Shown one piece after another: positions 35,346-47,030 of a stretch of DNA of 64,000 nucleotides. A program made the position numbers and the translations under genes. The DNA comes from Agelaius tricolor (lineage: Eukaryota; Chordata; Aves; Passeriformes; Icteridae): the NCBI GenBank assembly GCA_023055355.1, contig JALJCS010000004.1, positions 30,718,744 through 30,782,743 of the forward strand. The letters are read 5' to 3'. Positions within the stretch are counted from its first letter, which is position 1. Every line of letters starts with the position of its first letter. A model generated the notes under the pieces. That model was not told the origin of the DNA. It saw only the letters and a list, made by a program, of their open reading frames with translations, and searched no databases.

Positions 35346-37572
35346 CAGAGTACAGATGAGAAGGTGCAGGAAAATAACTCCTGTGGAAATTTGTATGTAA
35401 TTCAGATCACTTCTGGAAAGGGAATCTGTAATTTTACTGAAGAGCTGAAACTATTAGGGAATGACAAGCTGTCTTGCAAGAGGAAAAAAAGTGATTAATT
35501 TGATTTAATTTTGTAAAAAGACATGAGAGATTTGGGTCTACAGATCCTACTTACAGGATAGGATAAAGGAAAGTAAGAGAAGGAAATTAAACTAATTACC
35601 AATATCAGCACTAGATTAAAAGGAAATGGAATAGCCTGGATGAATCTGGTCTGAAAATCAGGTTCAGGAGTTCAATTTTATTTTACGATTAAAATTACGT
35701 AGTTGAAGAGAAGGTTTTATGACACAATTAACCTGCAGCCACAATGCTTATTCTCAATGCTCAACTGATCCCCTTGTTCACTCCCATACCTTTGCAACCG
35801 TTTCTCTGCTTGTCTATCTATTCTGTTGGTGCATGCCGTGCTTAATCTCTCTGGTGTAATAATGAATGTATACACCATTCCCTTTACTGTTCTTTCTTTA
35901 AATGGTCTCTTTCTGCCAGGGTACACCTATCGTCAACCTCATAGCCAGTTCCTTCTCCTAAGATAATCTGCAGTTATTTCTGTGCTCCATAGTGAACCTT
36001 GTATCTGAACTAACTTGATCACATAACATCTGCATCTGCTGCCTTTCATCCTTTGGCACCATTTTATACCCCTGAAAGGTTTAATTGTTTCTCTTTCATT
36101 AAGCATTTTGTTTCTGATCTTGCTTACAGCTATTTTTTTCTTCTGTCTCTAGCCTACTTCACCAAAAATTATGTCATTATTTTAGTATTCTTCCACGCTG
36201 AAATATTGGAAGGGTATTTTTCCTGCTCTATAGCTTGGGCTAATTAAAACCCAAACTGAAGACATAGAGGGAAATACCTGTTGTGAGTTCTGCTTGTGCT
36301 GTTGGAAGGTCCTAAATTTCCAGGGCTGTGTATCAGGACCTAATCTTTTGGGTATGTCAGGGTTACAGAACAGCTATCAAACTATCTTTTCTAAACCTCT
36401 GAGGACACCAAGAATCAACCTGCTGTCTGTGTTCTAGGCGTTGCTGTTTTGCTTTTCCTCCTAGTCCACGCACACATTGCTGGTGTTTTCCACACAAATT
36501 ACTAGAGGAGGGGACGGATTTTATGGCCAGCCTCTAATGGCACAGAACATCTCCACTCAGCAATGGAGCTCTGGCTGCCTTTTCTGAGATTCTTGTGTCC
36601 TGAGCAGTCAGTGGGGCAATGTCCTCTAGTACATGTGAGGGACAGGCATAGAGATTTGTCTGTCTAGATCCCTGTCCCCAGGATCTCTCGCTATTTCACA
36701 ATCAGATGCTATATGCAACTGACTGATGTTGTGGGAGTGGTAACCGGTGTTGGATATTACTGATGGTCCCAGGCACTGCAGTACTTAAAAAATTACATCT
36801 GGGAGATGTCAGCGCTCAGACCTGTTTTATAGAATGACCATAATCCTGACTGCATTGCAATATTCAGTCAGGCTGATCACACATAAATACAGTTTAAAAC
36901 CACTGCTATAAGGATCATAAAGCTGGGACTTAAGACAGATAAATAAGATTGTTGGCATTGTGCCAAGTGGCATCAGCCAAAACAAATGCATTCTTTGCCT
37001 AATCTTCCTCTCTTCTTATATCACAATCAGACCACCACAACCTATGTACGATGTTCAGTCTGTATCTTTGTTTTTTGGATTCTCTGTCCTAGATGTTTTC
37101 ATTCCAGCCTTACCCAGAGCATTCTTCACTCTACAACTTTTCCCTGCTATGCTTCATTTTTAGGTAACTGTCTTAGCAAAGCTTTTTGTGAGCAGTGGGC
37201 TTTGAGCAATGCTTCTTCAAGTCCTGTGCTGCCCACATTCTGACACCTTTTAGGCTAGTCCTGAGGCACAAAGAAAGACTGTGCCCAAATATGACACATC
37301 TGTGACACTGTGTACAAGTTTACTTGTTAAAGTTTATGTACATCTTCATGTGAATGTCTGATCCACTTTCTTCTCAGATTCCTAATCACCCCACCAGTCC
37401 AAAATTCCTTAGAGACAACTTTGCTGGTATATTGCATCAGCTTATTTATAAAATACATAGCTATGACTTGCTATTTTGCTAATGTGGTCCAAACAAGAAT
37501 GTAGGCCAAACAAATCAGTTTCTTAAGTTTTTTTTCCTTTGCTTTCTAGTTGTAAGACTGAGGAAATTTACC

Positions 37573-37575
37573 TTT

Positions 37576-37639
<64 letters not shown>

Positions 37640-37670
37640 TTCTTTTCTTTTCTTTTCTTTTTTTTTAAGG
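37573..37670. repeat. (CTTT)n / (CTTTT)n microsatellite
   Basis: About 16 near-perfect CTTT units change into CTTTT units and a T run. It is a pure pyrimidine strand of about 95 nt. Confidence 0.95.
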
Positions 37671-40600
37671 TGAAGCGGAGAACATACGTGCTGCACAGAG
37701 CACTTTGCTAGAATTGCCTAAAGGACCTTTTACATGTAAAGATTTGTAGAATATCAGAATATCTTTGAGCAATTTCTTCATAGAAAAATAGGAAGATGGT
37801 ATTAAAGCTACATATCTGAAATGTGATTATAATACTGCATTTAACATAACTAAATTATTAAAAATTTTATAAGATTATGAGCTCTTATAAAAATTAATAG
37901 ATTTTTAAAAATTAGTACTTTCTAAAGCAATTGGTTTCATATTATATGTATCTCTTAAAAATAATCATTATTCTGTAGTATATTTTCCTTGTTTATAATG
38001 AAATATTGAATTTGCACTATCTATTCAGAGTCTGAAAAAAACTTTCACCGGTAGTAAAAAAGTCTGGTACTGACCAAACTCAGTATAACCAATAAAGATA
38101 TGGTAATTGGTAGTTACAAGTTTGTATAAATATATAAATAAATATATACCATTTTCAAATACATTTCAGGATACACAGCTCAATTTGAAGTCAGGAGCAG
38201 GCAGTCAATTTCTTTGAAAAATAAGACACTTTTTATTTGCTGTTCTTTAGGCAGTGAACTCACCATCTCTGCTTCTGGAATAAACAGCTTTTATCAGAAG
38301 TAGGTTCAGAAGTAAACACATAACTTGCTAACTGTGTGTTTTACTGTTAGGGAAAACTGTGTTAAAGTATGAGCAGAGATAGCTTCTGAAGAAGAGGAAA
38401 CAAATTATGTAGCTATTTCCTGAATCTTTTTCATGCTTGTTCAAGATTCTGAAACTCAGGATAATTTGTTTTTCAATACTTGAAATCAGAGTTTCACTAC
38501 TAAGATGAATATTAACTTAGGCTAACAGCAAGCAAAATTATTAATGTATGTTTTTGTAATGAGTAGATCCAAGTGGCCTTACAAGTACTGAAAAATTGAG
38601 GGATTTTTTTGCATGCCTTTAGCATGGTATATCCCAAGAATATAGTTTTAGTATACTTTAATGTTCTGATGTCACACTTGGAAAAATTGTTTCTGTATTG
38701 GAAAGCTTGTTTGGAAACAGATTATTTTGTGTTTTGGATGGAAATTCTTCTAGCATTAATCTAATTGTGGAATGAAAAACAAATGCTCAAAAAACATCCA
38801 AAAATTAATTAAGCCAAAGTCTATACTGACAATTTGTTGACTTAAAAATTAAATTCCAGCTGGAGATAATGCCCCAAATATGACTTTGAAGACTACTTAA
38901 CTAAACTCAGAATATTGCTACAATAAGATAGGCAAATATATAATGGAACAAAAGCTTCTCAATGCAGAAGAAATTAATAGCACAGTTTCCACGGTTTGAC
39001 TTCTGAAAGCGCATTAACTTCTGCATTCAGTCCCTTCTGTAATTGGTTCTGTCCCCTGCATGCTAACAATGCACACAGTCTGTAACTGATCTCAAATGTG
39101 ATGAGTTTTAATGGTCAGTGTAAGAAAATGAACACAAGTACTCCACTTTCTTGTTTTGCTTGGAATAACAGAGCATGTGCTACGTTCCCTCCAAGTTCTG
39201 AAGTCCACCTTCCTTTAATTTTGAAGAGGACTTGTATGTTTTGATATCTGTCATCTATTGATAGATACTCTTTTTTCCAAAAAAGAAAAACAATTGAACC
39301 AGCCTTTTTGGGTATTTCTATGTCTCCATCTGTGCCTTTTAGCCCATATTTTAATCCTATGAAAGGCATTTTCACAAGAGAACAGTTTTAACAGACCATA
39401 CAACAGTTTTTACTTATAAATCTTAGAAAATTAGGAAATACCCTAATCATATCCACTCTGAATTAAGAATCAATATCTGTGTGCTTGTGACAGATTCCTG
39501 ACTATGATGTTTGATCAAAAGCCATTGTTAAAGGGAGCAAAATCACGGTGCAGGTAGCAGTTTTAGGGGATAATAGGGTAGCTATATATTAATCCATCCA
39601 AACTAAATTTGATTTTCTTTCTCCTGAAGTTTGAACTTAGATCAATAATGTTAGTCTATTGCAAGATTCCACACTAAAATGTGACAGAAATGAGGTAAGT
39701 TTCATCCAATATTACACAGTATCAGTGAAATATACCAAATTTATTAAGGAAAAGTCTCTAAGCAAGATGGTGTAACCCAGAATTAGATTTAGATGGGCTA
39801 TATAGAATGTGCCAAGAATCATCAAGGAGTTAAGGGTTATTCACCTTTATTGTCCATATTTTTTACTGTTTGCCTTGCTTTTGTTTTTTGAAAAATGCAT
39901 GGTTTTGTTTTGAAGATGCTCATTCTTTGCTGCAGAGCTAGTTATTCTACTGCCAGTGTATTAATCAAAATGCTTGCATGTGCTGTGTGCAGTCATATCT
40001 GTGACATAGTGACAGATACAGAATAATTGAATGGTATAACTTCCTTCAGAGGACAGTGAAAGAAAACAGGGGCTTAGCAGTGACAAGATTTACTTGGGGG
40101 AAATACATGCTTACAGCACAAGTTGCCCACATTCATCATATTGGTTACAGAAATAAATAAAGTGCCTAAAACATCCTGCTCCTTTCTGTCATTTGTGCTC
40201 AACTGGCCTCAGCTGTTAGACTTACTTTAATATATCACAACAACTGTCTTTGTTTCCATGAATCACTGGGGAAAAAAAGGAGAGCAATTCCAGGGGAGCC
40301 TGTTCTGGCCTGAAGGCACTACTCTTACCACCTTAATTCTGTTGGGTTTTTCTGGTTATTATGTCTGATAGTCATATATCCTGAATCAGTATCATTTGGA
40401 GCAGGATTGTTCTGGAAAAGGGAGAAGTCAGTCATGATTAGGATGCCAAAATTAAGCTGTTTGTGTTCTAATTATAGGTATGAACCCCAGGAACTGCATG
40501 CCACCTGCAAGCCACAAGTGCCTCCACCTCACTCTTGTTTATCTGGTTGTGATAGTATGTATAAGCATTGAGGAGAAACAAGCAAAGTCGCTTTGGAGAG

Positions 40601-41928
40601 TCCAGTTTGGGCCCTTCCTTACAATAAGGAAAGTTGAAAATCACAGCCCCTTCCTACATGCTTTGGAATTATTTTATTGCTGACTGCATGTCACTGCTTT
40701 TAAAAGAAGGGAAAGCACTTATGTGGATATATAAAAACAAGATTGTTTCTGCATTATTATTAATTTTCTTAATTAGCCTTGGACTTCATTATGCAAAAAT
40801 GCATGGATTTCTTAACTTTTTCAATTATGAGCTTTCTTAAGATTGAACTGTTTTCTAAACTGCACAATCCTCTATTGAAGGTAACTGGATAATGCTCATG
40901 CTTGTTCATCAATAACATTGATGCAGTGATATTTCCCATTTGTTGCAGAATCCTGTATGGTACTAAGCAAACTTTAGAAATGCTGTAAATTCATGTTTGG
41001 ACAGCTTTCAAAAACTAAGTTGTCCTTGCAGCAGTGAATTGCATGAATTTGAAATAGAGTCTCTGGAAAATGTCTAATGAAATCAGTAAGTTTTTGTCTT
41101 ACTGTTGATTTTCTTTGTCTGACATTTGTAAGTCATGGGAATAAGGCTTTAATTCAAGGTATTCAAGGCTACTGAGATATTGTTAAAGGATATCTTTTTT
41201 AATTAGCCCCCAGTTTTCATGAAACCTCCTTTACCCTCTATAAATTTTGCTATTGCTGAACAGATTAATAATTTGGTACAAGGAGAGAAGTAGTGCAATT
41301 ATCTTTACCTTTTTTAAAGAAATTAAAAGATAAAAAGTACTTGCATTGAGCCAATACACTGGATGTACCTGCCTTGAAGATCATGAATGGAAATTAGTTT
41401 CTTTGTTCTGCTGTTGTTTTTTCTTCTTTATAAAACAAACAGTAGGACGTTATATAGTTACTTCAGATTTGTTAAATTTACATTATTAATCTTCTTCTGC
41501 ATGTTTTGTTTTGAATAGTAGTTTTTCCAGTCACTCAGGAGGTACTATCCTTCTTGCCTTGTCCTGGTAGTGCTTTTTAACATTACTACAGCTTTTCAGA
41601 CACTGAAAACAAATATGTTGTCTAGAAGGCTACTTAAAGTCCATGCAGAAGTCCACCTGATGTGACGGTATTTTCAGAAAAAGTCCACGAGACCAACAAA
41701 ATCAAGGTACTGCTCTCAAAATTCAAGTTGTAATCACCCCTGCACAATTTCTGTCTGTAACAATATAGTAGGTAAGACTTCAGCTGAGGGAGGAACAGAT
41801 CAAGGTGGAATTTCAGATTAGCAGACTCCACTTCTGCAGATTGCATCCTAGCAACACTCTGGATAATGGTGCTTACTGTTGAAGAGGTACTACTGTTTAA
41901 ACACTTAAGACTGAACCAAAAAGAAAAC

Positions 41929-42466
41929 TGTCCAAGTTTTGGCTGGGGAAGATTTTAATTTTTAATTTGGCTGAGGTAGATTTTAATTTTTTTTGGTGGC
42001 TAGTATTGATCTGTGTTTTGGATTTGTGCTGAACACATGGTTAATAATAAAGAGATGTTTTTGTTATTGCTGAACAGGTAAGAGCCAAGGCCCTTTCTGC
42101 TTTTGGTACTGCCACACTGGTGAGGGGACCAGGGGTGCTTGTGAGGAGATACAGCCAGGACAGATGACCCAAAATGACTAAAGGGATATCATGCTGGTAT
42201 ATGAAGTGGGGGAAAATGGAAGAAGGAGAAAGGAGGGTACATTTGGAGCCATGGCATGTGTCTTCCCAAGATGGCTGAATACCTGTCTGCCCACAGGAAG
42301 CACTGAATCAATTCCTGGTTTTCTTTGCTTTTGTGTGCAGGTTTTGCTTTCCTTATTAAACTGCCATGACTTTTCTCACTTTTCTAAGTCTTTCCCCAGT
42401 CATATTAATTCAGGAATTAGTGAGTGGCTGCATGGGGCTTGGGTAGCTGGCTAGGGTTAAACACAA
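41929..42466 (+). mobile_element. Probable ERVL-type solo LTR
   Basis: The segments AAGTTTTGGCTGGGGAAG, TGTGTTTTGGATTTGTGCTG, AGCCAAGGCCCTTTCTGC, GGGACCAGGGGTGC, GACCCAAAATGACTAAAGGG, CAAGATGGCTGAATACCTGT and TTTGCTTTCCTTATTAAACT follow the known order of an abundant avian ERVL LTR family. ATTAAA near 42355 would be its polyadenylation signal. It ends near GGGTTAAACACA. No internal retroviral sequence adjoins it. Ends are approximate and no clear target-site duplication was found. Confidence 0.75.
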
Positions 42467-43269
42467 CTTTGCTCACTATTTTAGCCCTCCACAGCCTTGT
42501 TCTAGATCCAGATCAGTGCAAAACACCCAAGTCCTCCTTGAAAAGGAGACTGGAGTCTTTAACTTCTCTGCCAGCACAAGTGAATCCTACACCTTTATAC
42601 ACTAGTCTGTAGATGTATATCTTCTCTGTGCTCTCCTTCAGGATTGAGTTTTGAGAGTTTTTTATAAGCCAACAATACTCAAGGGATTGAAAGCATAGCC
42701 TTCACATGAAAGGATCTACAGACAACAGCTTCAAAGGATTTTAAGAGAGATGAACTTTTTCTGGTTCTTCACAGTATGACTGCTTATAAAAGGTGACAGC
42801 AACCGCTTCTTGTCCTGTCATACTGGGGGAAAAAACAAAAAACCAACAAAGCCAACAAACAAATCCAGAAGTAAGGTTTACTTTCACAGAGCGCATAGTT
42901 CTGTGTGGAGTCCGAAGACCACCACTCTTGTCAGCAAGAGCCTGCTGGGCCCCATTCAGGAGACACACAGATGTGGAGCTCCAAATCTCTAGGATGCCCA
43001 CACTGGAGCCAGGGTATCTCTGACACTTGGATGCCTATGGCTGCCACTGAACTCAGGCGTCCAGTACAACAAACCTGAGAGGAACTCAGGCTTTGAAATC
43101 CCCCTTCAAGTATCCACAGCTTAAGTACTTCCTTGAAAGGGCATTTCTTTTACTTCATTTGTTTCTGTCTTTTTATGTCAAGACAACATTTTTAGGACAC
43201 ATAGTTATGGAGATTCTAGACCTACAATAGAAAAAAAAGTCGAAATTAAGTTTTTCACGTTTTCAAAAC
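42467..43269. other. Upstream flank of the relaxin gene
   Basis: No gene recognised. Overlapping open frames at 42741-43023 on both strands show no family features. Confidence 0.6.
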
Positions 43270-43540
43270 AACACGAAAGGGCATCGGCACTGCTATCTGG
43301 CCACAAACAGGCCCAGAGCCGGCGTGTCTCCGGGTAGGTGTGGGCCGGGAGCCCGAGGAGGGAGGCCGAAGGTGAGGCACGGCGGCGTGAAGAGCCGGGA
43401 CAGCTAGCAAGGGCAGGAAGAGGGCAAAGCGCTGCCCGAGGGCTCCTCGACGGCTGTCGCAGGAACAAGGACCGCCCGGCAGGAGACGACAGCCGCGGCA
43501 CCGGGGAAGGGGAGGGGGCTCGGGGCCGGGGCCAGGGCGG

Positions 43541-43547
43541 TGACTCA
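43541..43547 (+). promoter_or_regulatory. AP-1/CRE-type site TGACTCA upstream of relaxin
   Basis: A consensus TGACTCA lies about 16 bases before the TATA-like box, a favourable place for Fos/Jun-type control. Function is inferred. Confidence 0.4.
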
Positions 43548-43562
43548 GCGCCGCTCGCAGCG

Positions 43563-43571
43563 CATAAAAGG
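43563..43571 (+). promoter_or_regulatory. TATA-like box of the relaxin gene
   Basis: CATAAAAGG lies about 110 bases before the start codon, predicting a transcription start near 43590-43600 and a short 5' UTR. It supports the ATG at 43674 over in-frame codons further upstream. Confidence 0.6.
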
Positions 43572-43673
43572 CGGGCGGCGGGCAGCGGCGGGGCTGGGCT
43601 GGCCGCGCGGTCGGGGGCGGTGTGGTGGCCGTCGGGTCTGCTGGGAACGCGCCCGCGGGACGAGGACGGCGCG

Positions 43674-43890
43674 ATGAGGATGGCCAAGCTGCGAGTGCTG
43701 TACGCCGCCGTGGCACTGCTGTGCGCGGCACCGCCGGGGCACCCCGGCGCCGTGCTGCCCGCGGGCGAGGGGGACGGGTACGGGGTGAAGCTGTGCGGCC
43801 GCGAGTTCATCCGCGCCGTCATCTTCACCTGCGGCGGGTCCCGCTGGAAGCGGCTCTCCCTGCTGGCGGTGGAGCCGGCGCCCGCGGCCG
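43674..43890 (+). CDS. RLN3: Relaxin exon 1 (signal peptide, B chain)
   Basis: 217 nt ending in the donor G|GTGAGTG. It encodes residues 1-72 and the first base of codon 73: leader MRMAKLRVLYAAVALLC, B chain to Trp58, and the KR cleavage pair. A second ATG at 43680 is also possible. Confidence 0.92.
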
Positions 43891-46336
43891 GTGAGTGTCC
43901 CAGGAGCGAGCAGAGGGGCAGGCGGCTGTCGGGGCGCTTCGCTCGCCGCCGAGCGACGGGCTGCGAGGAGGGATGGAGAGAACGGGAGGGATGGGGAAGG
44001 GCGAGCGCCCCGCGGCGCCTCTGGCTCCTCCCGCCCTGAGCCGCTGAGGGAAGGTCCCCGTCTCTTTCTCGCTTTCCCTCTAGATCCTAGTTGGCATTCC
44101 GAGACTTTTGGAAGGACGCCCTGAGATTCAGAGGGAAGGGGACGGCAGGTCCTGGGACATTATTTGCGGGGATAATACGCAAAGTTTTTGGTCAGTTCGG
44201 AGATACCGCGCGGCTGCGCAGGGCTGCTGGCCGCAGAGGAGCTTCTGCTATAAAATCCCGCAAAATCCCACTTCTCCCCTCTCTTGACCGTGTAGGGTGG
44301 TCTGATGCGCCCTGGGGAGCTGTGGGAATGCCTGTCGCTATGGCTTCTCCCCCTTCCCAAGGCTCCGTAATTCCTGGGGCGGCGGAACGAAGTGGGGCTC
44401 CCGGCGGGGTTTCCCTCCGGACGGGAGCCCTGGCGCCGCGCTGCCCCTCAGGGCTCCCGGGATGTGTGGGAGCGCACGGACGTGGCATCGCGCCGATGTT
44501 ATCACTCCCCGGTGCTTTCCTGCATCAAAGAGTTGGCACGCTGGGCAGCGTGGACTCTGGTGCTCCGGGTTACAGTCTTTGGGCTGTGCTCCCAAGCTGC
44601 GGTAAATGTAACAGTAATTTTAAGTTATTACTCTGATTTATGTTGGTATTTTGAATACGTTTTTTAAAAGGACAGAAGTTGTAATTATGACTAAAACGTG
44701 CAGTGGAAGAGATTATTTTCTTCTGATTAAACACACTTTAGTGAAATAACCTAAGACTTCAGGCAGCTAATGAAGCCAGTATTCTAGGAATTTTTGCCAC
44801 TTTTTTTCTCCCCCAACAGGTTGAGTAAAAGATAAAAGTAACCTTTGTAATTATAACAAATTACTTACATACAGCCTCTGTGGGGATTATGTCCTTTCCC
44901 AGCAAATTTTGCTTTCCTTTTTGTTAACAGTAGCTTCTGAGAACAGCAGTCACTAAGGAGCCTCCACTATGCTGCATGAAGTCTAACTAGAAGACTTCAC
45001 CCCAAAAGACTATTAAAGGGCAGTCACTGTCTAATTACTAAAGTAGCTACAGCTTTTATTTTTGCACATACTCAGGCTGCTGTTCTATCTGAAACTTAGG
45101 TTCTATATACTAATTAGGCATATTTAAGTAAATACAAAAGTTGCTGGATAGTCTCATGCTCTTTCAGCTTTCTGAAACAAAAAAATAACTATTAACAGCA
45201 TTAAGATCACAAGACAAAGACTTGTTTTGGATTCTTTTAAAATTAGGAATTGAAGAAGCTGTTTTTCTTCACATTAGTTGAAGTAAGCAATGCTACTTGC
45301 ATTGCAGAAGTAAAATCAAGAGAAACAGTGTAAGGTGAAAGGAAGTAGGGCTGTATTTTTGAGAACACTTTAGTCAGTGAGATGAAGAATGTCATAAGTA
45401 AATTCTGCAAGCCCCTGATATGCCTTGAGAAATGAAAGAAATGAGAGGAAAGCATCAGTTTAAAATAGCTATAGAAAAATGCCATCTAGGACTCAGTTTA
45501 CATACAATCTTTGCTTATTTAGTCCTTCCTACATTTCTTCTTCACATGATGCTACTTAGTGTGATTGTGCACAGGAGAGGAGGGGTCTGATCTAATGCAT
45601 CCAACACAAGACACAGCTCTGTGGTGTTTCTGGATACATGCCTTTACAACAAAATTCTATTTCTGTGGAAAAATTGAGACTTCTCCTTCAATAAAACTGC
45701 AGTTGTTGACAGGATGCCTTTACTTCAGTTACAGTTGTTTCTGTGCATTCTGCATGTCTAACAAGAGGTACAGACTTTAAAATACAGATTCTGCTAAAAG
45801 TAAGCTACAAGTAAATCATGGTGTGGAGACTCTCAAGTACTGACTGTTCTCCCACATAACAGTGTTCCATTTAAAACTGAATGGGTTTTGTTGCTGTTTG
45901 TTAGAGCTGTGTAATCCTTTTGATGCTCCTACTGTCTGAATTTAAGATAAGTCTTCTCTTTAAAACAGATTCTGCGCAAACAGCAAGTAACAAACTACTG
46001 GGAAGCTTCAACCTGCAATCAGTTTTGGATCCTGAAGTGGAGCAGCTGCAGAGACGCAGCCCATTTCTTGGATGGGAGACGTTTAAGGACTTGTATAGTT
46101 TAAATTACAATAATGAATATGTACCTGTGGCAGGTGACTTTAAAAAGCTTGTTCGCCAGGTAGAGGAAGCTGTTCAGAAGGACAGGGGAGGAACAGGAAA
46201 TGCAAATCCTGTGGAATCAAGCAGCTACCTTTGGGCCAGGTATCCCAGAAGAAAACGGGAGTCTCTGGGTTTGGCAGGAATGTGTTGCAAATGGGGCTGT
46301 ACAAAAGCTGAAATTAGTACTATATGCAGAGTTTAA
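43674..46336 (+). CDS. RLN3: Relaxin-family prohormone, relaxin-3-like (two exons, complete)
   Basis: Secreted peptide hormone precursor of 194 residues; relaxins act through RXFP G-protein-coupled receptors. Exon 1 is 43674-43890 and exon 2 is 45969-46336, joined in phase 1 as in all relaxin/insulin genes. Signal peptide is about 1-25. B chain: Cys41 and Cys53 with R43-x3-R47-x2-I50, the receptor-binding signature, ending in GGSRW before Lys59-Arg60. The C-peptide is about 61-165. RRKR (166-169) is a furin site before the A chain, with Cys178, 179, 183 and 192 in the CC-x3-C-x8-C pattern. CGREFIRAVIFTCGGSRW and CCKWGC are of relaxin-3 type. Synteny between PLGRKT and JAK2 makes it the ortholog of the mammalian RLN1/RLN2/INSL cluster, so the name may be RLN or RLN3. 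The ATG is chosen for its signal peptide and the TATA-like box. Confidence 0.93.
43891..45968 (+). other. Relaxin intron
   Basis: A 2.1-kb intron at the phase-1 position conserved in the family. The first part is the rest of the CpG island. The remainder is AT-rich with no recognised element. Confidence 0.85.
45969..46336 (+). CDS. RLN3: Relaxin exon 2 (C-peptide, A chain)
   Basis: The acceptor TTCTCTTTAAAACAG precedes codon 73. The exon holds the rest of the C-peptide, the RRKR processing site and the A chain with four cysteines, ending in CRV and TAA. No frame lesions. Confidence 0.93.
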
Positions 46337-46648
46337 AATCCTCTCTACACTTTTGCATGAAATCAGTGTATGTTGCAGTACTACTTGATTGATTACTTCA
46401 TGGAGGAAGAAAACTCTTGCTGTATTTTATCTTGTCTATATGTGCTAATCAATATAGCTGGTTTTCTTTAAAAAAAAACCAAAACCAACAAAACAAAATA
46501 AAAATGTAATTGCAATGAGTTTGTTTTGCTGCAGTAACTTCTAATCTATATTTTTTACTAAGTCTTTTCATTTTAATGTTGAGCCTTTACACTTATATTA
46601 CGAATGTATTATATCTTTGTAACACTTAAAGAAAAACTTCAATATTTC

Positions 46649-46654
46649 AATAAA
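46649..46654 (+). promoter_or_regulatory. Relaxin polyadenylation signal
   Basis: AATAAA about 313 nt past the stop codon, giving a short 3' UTR. An earlier A-rich AATAAA-like site lies near 46497. Confidence 0.6.
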
Positions 46655-46708
46655 ATGTAATTATACTAAGTGTTGCCAAATTATTGTTCCTCTGTCAAAA
46701 TAATGAAT

Positions 46709-47030
46709 ATAGAATCATAGAATGGCTTTTGTTGGAAGGGACCCTAAAGATCACCTAGTTCCATCCCCCCTGACATAGGCAGAGACACCTTCCCCTGGAT
46801 GAAGTTGTTCAGGGTCCCATCCAGTTTTGGCCTTTAATACTGCCAGGGATGGGGCATCCACAGAAGGCCAAAGCTTCTCTGGGTGATCTGTTCCAGAGTC
46901 TCATCTCATGGGGAGCAATTTCTTCCTCAATATCTAACGTAAATTCTCCCTCTTTTAGTTTGAACCCCTTATTTCTACTGCTACTAACTTTCTAATGAAG
47001 AGTTCCACCAGCTTTCTTGTAACATCCAAC
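46709..47030 (-). mobile_element. CR1 LINE 3' fragment, reverse orientation
   Basis: TAGAATCATAGAATGGCTTT, GGAAGGGACCCTAAAGATCA, ATCCAGTTTTGGCCTTTAAT and CCAGGGATGGGGCATCCACA are hallmarks of inverted CR1 3' ends. It lies about 55 bp past the relaxin polyadenylation signal. Confidence 0.9.

Larger units (their letters stand above)
33868..41928. other. Region between PLGRKT and the ERVL-type LTR, no gene recognised
   Basis: Where PLGRKT exon 4 would be expected, no lysine-ended C-terminus is readable. It holds a CR1 piece at 35.19 kb and a CTTT microsatellite at 37.57 kb. Open frames such as those at 39115-39375 (minus) and 40480-40683 (plus) show no recognisable domain. Confidence 0.6.
43270..44550 (+). 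promoter_or_regulatory. CpG island at the relaxin gene
   Basis: Dense CpG sequence (GCCGGCG, GCGCCGCTCG, CCGCGGG) spanning promoter, first exon and the start of the intron. It explains the many long overlapping open frames on both strands here, which are not genes. Confidence 0.8.

Noticed and set aside
39115..39375. 86-codon minus-strand open frame
   Set aside because: No recognisable family; an isolated open frame in AT-rich intergenic DNA.
43205..44667. Many long open frames on both strands around the relaxin first exon
   Set aside because: They are CpG-island artefacts. Only the frame at 43674-43890 with signal peptide, B chain and donor is supported.
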